DNA of 5,973 nucleotides from Lachnospiraceae bacterium (lineage in GTDB: Bacteria > Bacillota > Clostridia > Lachnospirales > Lachnospiraceae), in NCBI GenBank assembly GCA_003447895.1, contig DLYC01000211.1:1-5973 (forward strand). Direction: 5' to 3'. This document shows, piece by piece, positions 3,954-5,973 of the stretch (the stretch's first letter is position 1; each line of letters opens with the position of its first letter). The notes under the pieces were generated by a model. The model saw only the letters and a program-made list of their open reading frames with translations, made no database searches and had not been told where the DNA came from. The position numbers and the translations under genes are program-made.

Positions 3954-5870
3954 TTACCTCTGTTTTTTGTACAGGACGCGCAGGAGCTCCTGGTAGTTCT
4001 GCGTCTTCGTGATTGCGTCCAGCATGTCTGTATTTCTGGAGATATCCAGAAGCTCGTCGTAGACGCGGATCATGAGCATATCATCCGCATCGGACTCCTC
4101 CGGAAGCGCCATAAAGAAGATCACCCGGACTTCACACCCTTTGAAGCGGACCGGTTCTTCGAAAATGCCGATGGCCAGCAGCATGCGGTCATTGGCCTTC
4201 TGTATCCCGTGCGGGATCGCGACGCCGTTGTCGAAGACCATGGTTCCCTTGGCCTCCCGCTCCGTAAGGCGCTCGCCGAATCCCTCATCGATGTAGCCCT
4301 CGTCGGTCAGGATCTCGACCATCTCGTCAAGGGCGTCCTGATAAGAACGGCCCTTCTCGAAGAAGAACACTTTGTTCTCGTCCAAAAGACTGCTCATAAT
4401 ATACTGGTTATCGTCCAGGACCGGGATGTCGACCCGCTCCCAATAGCGGGCTTTCTCCAGCTTCTGCTTCAGCTCCTTCTCGTCGAAGATCTCGCGGATC
4501 CGGATGACCGGCTTTACCGGCCGGAACGGAAGCTCCACCGTGGAGAGGATGACGTCAAAATTCTCCAGCTTTTCCGGTGACGCGGCAGTGTCCGACATGG
4601 TCTGGATCTGAACCTGGCTGTCCACGATCTTTTTGAGCTGTACGCTGATCAGTCTTGCCGTGACGCGCCCCGTGCCGCAGATCACGGCAATTCGGAAGGG
4701 TTTGCGCTGTTCCAGATGGTTTTCTTCCAAAAACACGCCAAAATAGGAGGCAAGGTGACCTCTCTCGTCCTGATTGACGTGAAGGCCCTGTTCCTGTTCT
4801 ATGACGCGCGCCGCAATGCCGGACATCTCATAGGCTAGGGGGAATTTGGTCCTGAGTTCGTCCAGGATCGCGTTTGGCTGGTGTATTTTGAACCGGAGGC
4901 GGTTGAGCATGAACATGAGATGATAGGAGAATTCCTCCGCAAAGTCCTTGGGATCGATGGTGATATCCAGCTCCTCCCGGATCTTGGCCATGATCTTCTC
5001 GGAAAGGGGGCCGATCGTCGCGTCCAGCTCCATTTCCTGCACGGATCCAAGGTCTGCCGGCGTGCGCATTCCCGCGATGGGCAAAAAAGTGAAAATCTTC
5101 TCTTCCACCGGAAATTCCACGTGGAGCACACGTCCGATCTTATCGACCAGTTCATTGACAGCGGGAAACTCGCCGTTGGCGGTCAGGTTGTAATAGGCGT
5201 CTGTCAGCGTGCCGATAAAGTGTCCCGTAAGAAACCGGTCCATCATCAGCAAAAGATAGCGCCCGAACTGCTTCCCGACCTGTTTTTCAAAGGCCTTCTG
5301 CTCCGTCTGCTCCCGGATCAGTTCCCGGATGTCATTGTCGAGGGGGTAGTCCCCGTAGAGCGCGTCAAAGCAGTTTTCAAGTATATAGGTCCGGATGTCC
5401 AGCTCCTTCCCGTGAAGGATCATTCCTTTGCTGGTCTTTCCGACAACGCTGAGCCCAAACGGCTCGATCTCCTCGCGGAGCTTCTTCAGGTCATTGATCA
5501 GGGTCGTTCTTCCGATATTCATCTCATAGGCCAGCTCATCCGTAAGAAGCGGGCCGTCCGCCCTCATCAGCTCGCCGAAGACATAATTCTGCCGCCCGCG
5601 GGGCGTTCCGAAGATACCGTCAATATTGCATATTTTTTCAAAGGCATGCTTATACTGCTCAGGCTCGAAGATCCTCAGACTGTAGCGTCCCTGCGTCCCC
5701 TCGACAACAGCACTCCCGCCCAGGTCTTCATTCAGCTGGCGGATGTCGTTTCGGATCGTCCGCTCGCTGACACTGAGCTGCTGCGCCATGGAGGCGACCG
5801 TGACCCCGGATTTATGTCCCAGAATCGCGAGTATATCCGCTGCCCTGTTGTCTGTAAATTGTTTCTTCAA
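3954..5870 (-). CDS. gutR: GutR: PRD-containing, PTS-regulated transcriptional regulator of the sorbitol genes
   Basis: This 638-residue regulator has the MtlR/LicR/GutR architecture. Residues 6-60 form a DeoR-like winged helix-turn-helix (VASMAQQLSVSERTIRNDI), and 90-155 a second, Mga-like helix-turn-helix (LAYEMNIGRTTLINDLKKL). PRD1 is about 195-295 and PRD2 about 305-385. Residues 391-480 are an EIIB-like domain with Cys398 in AVICGTGRVTARL, and 490-638 an EIIA type-2 domain with His554 in NGVAIPHG. It probably activates the sorbitol genes when PTS phosphorylation signals substrate. The DNA-binding N-terminus distinguishes it from RNA-binding BglG/LicT antiterminators. By eye, the usual second histidine of PRD2 (ALHFG) is replaced by Tyr376, while His317 is kept. 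The start is TTG at 5870: an in-frame TGA lies upstream, and the next internal ATG (codon 28) would cut into the helix-turn-helix. GGGGGA eight to nine bases upstream may serve as ribosome binding site. The permease gene lies immediately downstream on the same strand. Confidence 0.9.
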   Translation of the reverse strand: MKKQFTDNRAADILAILGHKSGVTVASMAQQLSVSERTIRNDIRQLNEDLGGSAVVEGTQGRYSLRIFEPEQYKHAFEKICNIDGIFGTPRGRQNYVFGELMRADGPLLTDELAYEMNIGRTTLINDLKKLREEIEPFGLSVVGKTSKGMILHGKELDIRTYILENCFDALYGDYPLDNDIRELIREQTEQKAFEKQVGKQFGRYLLLMMDRFLTGHFIGTLTDAYYNLTANGEFPAVNELVDKIGRVLHVEFPVEEKIFTFLPIAGMRTPADLGSVQEMELDATIGPLSEKIMAKIREELDITIDPKDFAEEFSYHLMFMLNRLRFKIHQPNAILDELRTKFPLAYEMSGIAARVIEQEQGLHVNQDERGHLASYFGVFLEENHLEQRKPFRIAVICGTGRVTARLISVQLKKIVDSQVQIQTMSDTAASPEKLENFDVILSTVELPFRPVKPVIRIREIFDEKELKQKLEKARYWERVDIPVLDDNQYIMSSLLDENKVFFFEKGRSYQDALDEMVEILTDEGYIDEGFGERLTEREAKGTMVFDNGVAIPHGIQKANDRMLLAIGIFEEPVRFKGCEVRVIFFMALPEESDADDMLMIRVYDELLDISRNTDMLDAITKTQNYQELLRVLYKKQR

Positions 5871-5917
5871 CTCGCCGTTTCCCCCATCAATACATCAAAA
5901 CAATACCTCTGAAAAAT

Positions 5918-5947
5918 ATTATACAATTCTTCCGCTTTATCGGTTAA
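5918..5947 (-). promoter_or_regulatory. Candidate gutR promoter
   Basis: On the minus strand a perfect TATAAT (5923-5918) lies 18 bases downstream of TTAACC (5947-5942), which matches four of six bases of the -35 consensus. Transcription would begin near 5910, giving a leader of about 40 nt. The spacer contains GCGGAA, a hexamer that recurs upstream of the permease and dehydrogenase genes. The same interval must also carry the divergent gene's promoter. Confidence 0.5.
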
Positions 5948-5967
5948 TAATCGAGTAGGAGGGGGCG

Positions 5968-5973
5968 ATGAGC
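5968..5973 (+). CDS. Start of a divergent gene (two codons visible)
   Basis: ATG at 5968 is preceded by AGGAGG at 5957-5962 with five-base spacing, a textbook ribosome binding site on the plus strand. Only Met-Ser is visible before the window ends, so the product cannot be identified. The gene is divergent from gutR and separated from its TTG start by 97 bases. Confidence 0.6.

Noticed and set aside
3954..5870. BglG/LicT-type RNA-binding antiterminator
   Set aside because: The N-terminus is a winged helix-turn-helix rather than a CAT RNA-binding domain, and EIIB/EIIA-like domains follow the PRDs, which points to a DNA-binding MtlR/GutR-type regulator.
4881..5912. Plus-strand 343-codon ORF, and 3951-4580 plus-strand 209-codon ORF
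   Set aside because: Both are antisense shadows of gutR, whose domains and catalytic residues are clear on the minus strand.

Overview
This window is most of a D-sorbitol (D-glucitol) uptake and catabolism locus from a Gram-positive bacterium. The long PRD/PTS-type regulator, the low-GC-phylum style AGGAGG ribosome binding sites, the gut-type gene set and the mixed GC content point to Bacillota. A Lachnospiraceae-like gut Clostridium is the best guess by eye, and is not proven.

All four main genes lie on the minus strand, so the locus reads from right to left. gutR (5870-3954) encodes a multidomain PTS-sensing transcriptional regulator. Next, 3811-2060 encodes the glucitol PTS permease. What enterobacteria make as two proteins, SrlA (EIIC) and SrlE (EIIB-EIIC), is here one 583-residue chain joined by two Ala/Ser/Gly/Glu-rich linkers. 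A strong intrinsic terminator (1968-2020) follows it. After an 852-nt non-coding gap comes a short-chain dehydrogenase of the sorbitol-6-phosphate 2-dehydrogenase type (1206-409), and then gutM (359 to beyond base 1), a membrane-anchored activator-like protein that runs off the left edge. At the far right, a ribosome binding site and ATG (5968) mark the start of a divergent plus-strand gene, of which only two codons are visible.

The inferred pathway is as follows. The fused permease imports and phosphorylates sorbitol to sorbitol-6-phosphate, the dehydrogenase oxidises this to fructose-6-phosphate, and GutR (with GutM) couples expression to PTS phosphorylation state. The EIIA partner (SrlB) is not in the window and may lie beyond the left edge.

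The least ordinary parts are: (1) the permease fusion, with an in-frame 4 x 21-bp minisatellite inside its second linker; (2) the 852-nt gap, which holds a tandem array of about 62-bp units, a related array in the opposite orientation and several hairpins, with no plausible gene; and (3) the 142-nt gutR-permease spacer, which holds a perfect 10-bp palindrome covering both a TATAAT box and the permease Shine-Dalgarno, a larger stem-loop, and a possible 29-codon leader ORF. No CRISPR array, tRNA, rRNA or transposase gene was seen.
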